The notes beneath the pieces were generated by a model. The model was not told the origin of the DNA, made no database searches, and worked only from the letters and a program-made list of their open reading frames with translations. The translations under genes were made by a program, and so were the position numbers. This document shows, in pieces, positions 11,576 to 11,832 of a DNA stretch of 11,832 nucleotides. Numbering within the stretch: position 1 is the stretch's first letter; each line of letters opens with the position of its first letter. Source of the DNA: Acidimicrobiales bacterium (GTDB lineage: Bacteria; Actinomycetota; Acidimicrobiia; Acidimicrobiales; Palsa-688); the NCBI GenBank assembly GCA_030039575.1, contig JASHVH010000030.1, positions 1 through 11,832 on the forward strand. Reading direction: 5' to 3'.

Positions 11576-11832
11576 TCAACGCAGGTGGATGACGTTGCCG
11601 GTTACCAACCGGGCCGCGTCAGTGCACAACCACGCAATGACTTCGGCCACTTCTCGGGGTTGGGCAATCCGGCGCAGCAAGGGGTCGGAGGTGACGGCTT
11701 CCCTGACGGCGCCGTTGACCCAACCGGTGCCGGTCACCGGGGGGTACACGACGTTCGCGGTGATCCCCAGGTCGGCCAGCTCTGCAGACGCCGACATGGT
11801 GTAGTTCTCCAGCGCCGCTTTGGCAGCCCCGT
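11576..11832 (-). CDS. Short-chain dehydrogenase/reductase (SDR), C-terminal part
   Basis: The window holds the last 85 codons or so of an NAD(P)-dependent oxidoreductase that begins beyond the right edge. The frame reads GAAKAALENYT, so the last two bases of the window are the end of the catalytic Tyr codon of the Tyr-X3-Lys motif (Tyr inferred, Lys seen). ELADLGITANVVYPPVTGTGWV is the usual segment after the motif, where the Pro-Pro-Val-Thr run replaces the common NPGPVDTG pattern. REVAEVIAWLCTDAARLVTGNVIHL is the classical SDR C-terminal end. An internal ATG at 11797 is not the true start, because the catalytic motif lies before it. The Rossmann cofactor region is outside the window, so the substrate cannot be inferred. 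Confidence 0.9.
   Translation of the reverse strand, partial: GAAKAALENYTMSASAELADLGITANVVYPPVTGTGWVNGAVREAVTSDPLLRRIAQPREVAEVIAWLCTDAARLVTGNVIHLR

Overview
The window is high-GC DNA with strongly GC-biased third codon positions. It has several GTG starts and many genes with a -10-like TANNNT box only 6-8 bases before the start codon and no Shine-Dalgarno site. Together with the protein families present (a luciferase-like oxidoreductase of the F420/FMN type, a pterin dehydratase-VOC fusion, a DrrA/DrrB-like exporter and a DHA2 exporter with an ArsR-like regulator), this points to an Actinomycetota chromosome. I cannot name the genus; the class is open. I see no phage, transposon, CRISPR or plasmid functions, and no tRNA or rRNA.

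Layout, left to right. (1) 1-1745: a possible cut-off minus-strand gene at the edge, a luciferase-like oxidoreductase (+), and a 4a-hydroxytetrahydrobiopterin dehydratase fused to a glyoxalase/VOC domain (-). (2) 1777-3723: a two-gene ABC exporter operon (+). A repeated GTTYGTC motif lies upstream. A strong ribosome-binding site opens a 12-codon leader peptide whose stop overlaps the ATPase start. (3) 3743-4540: a Fpg/Nei-type DNA glycosylase (-) with an altered zinc finger, convergent to the exporter. (4) 4541-4993: a lower-GC, mostly gene-free stretch with tandem hairpins and a possible 41-residue ORF. (5) 4994-5302: a small uncharacterised protein (+). (6) 5393-7611: a divergent pair, DHA2 drug exporter (-) and ArsR-like regulator (+), sharing a 65-base intergenic region with mirror-image promoters and an inverted repeat. 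(7) 7635-9362: a serine carboxypeptidase S10-family protein with its own promoter inside the end of the regulator gene, then a small Cys/His-rich protein. (8) 9402-11461: a universal stress protein and an upstream Pho84/PiPT-like phosphate:H+ symporter (both -). (9) 11576-11832: the C-terminal part of a short-chain dehydrogenase (-), cut in its catalytic Tyr codon.

Most units look like separate housekeeping or accessory genes. The clear functional units are the ABC exporter pair and the regulator/DHA2 exporter pair, probably two independent toxic-compound export modules. The phosphate importer and stress protein may share a transcript. I found no convincing new multi-gene system. The observations most worth a second look are the ABC leader-peptide arrangement, the structured low-GC stretch at 4600-4770, the symmetric divergent promoter at 6849-6906, and the altered zinc ligands of the glycosylase.
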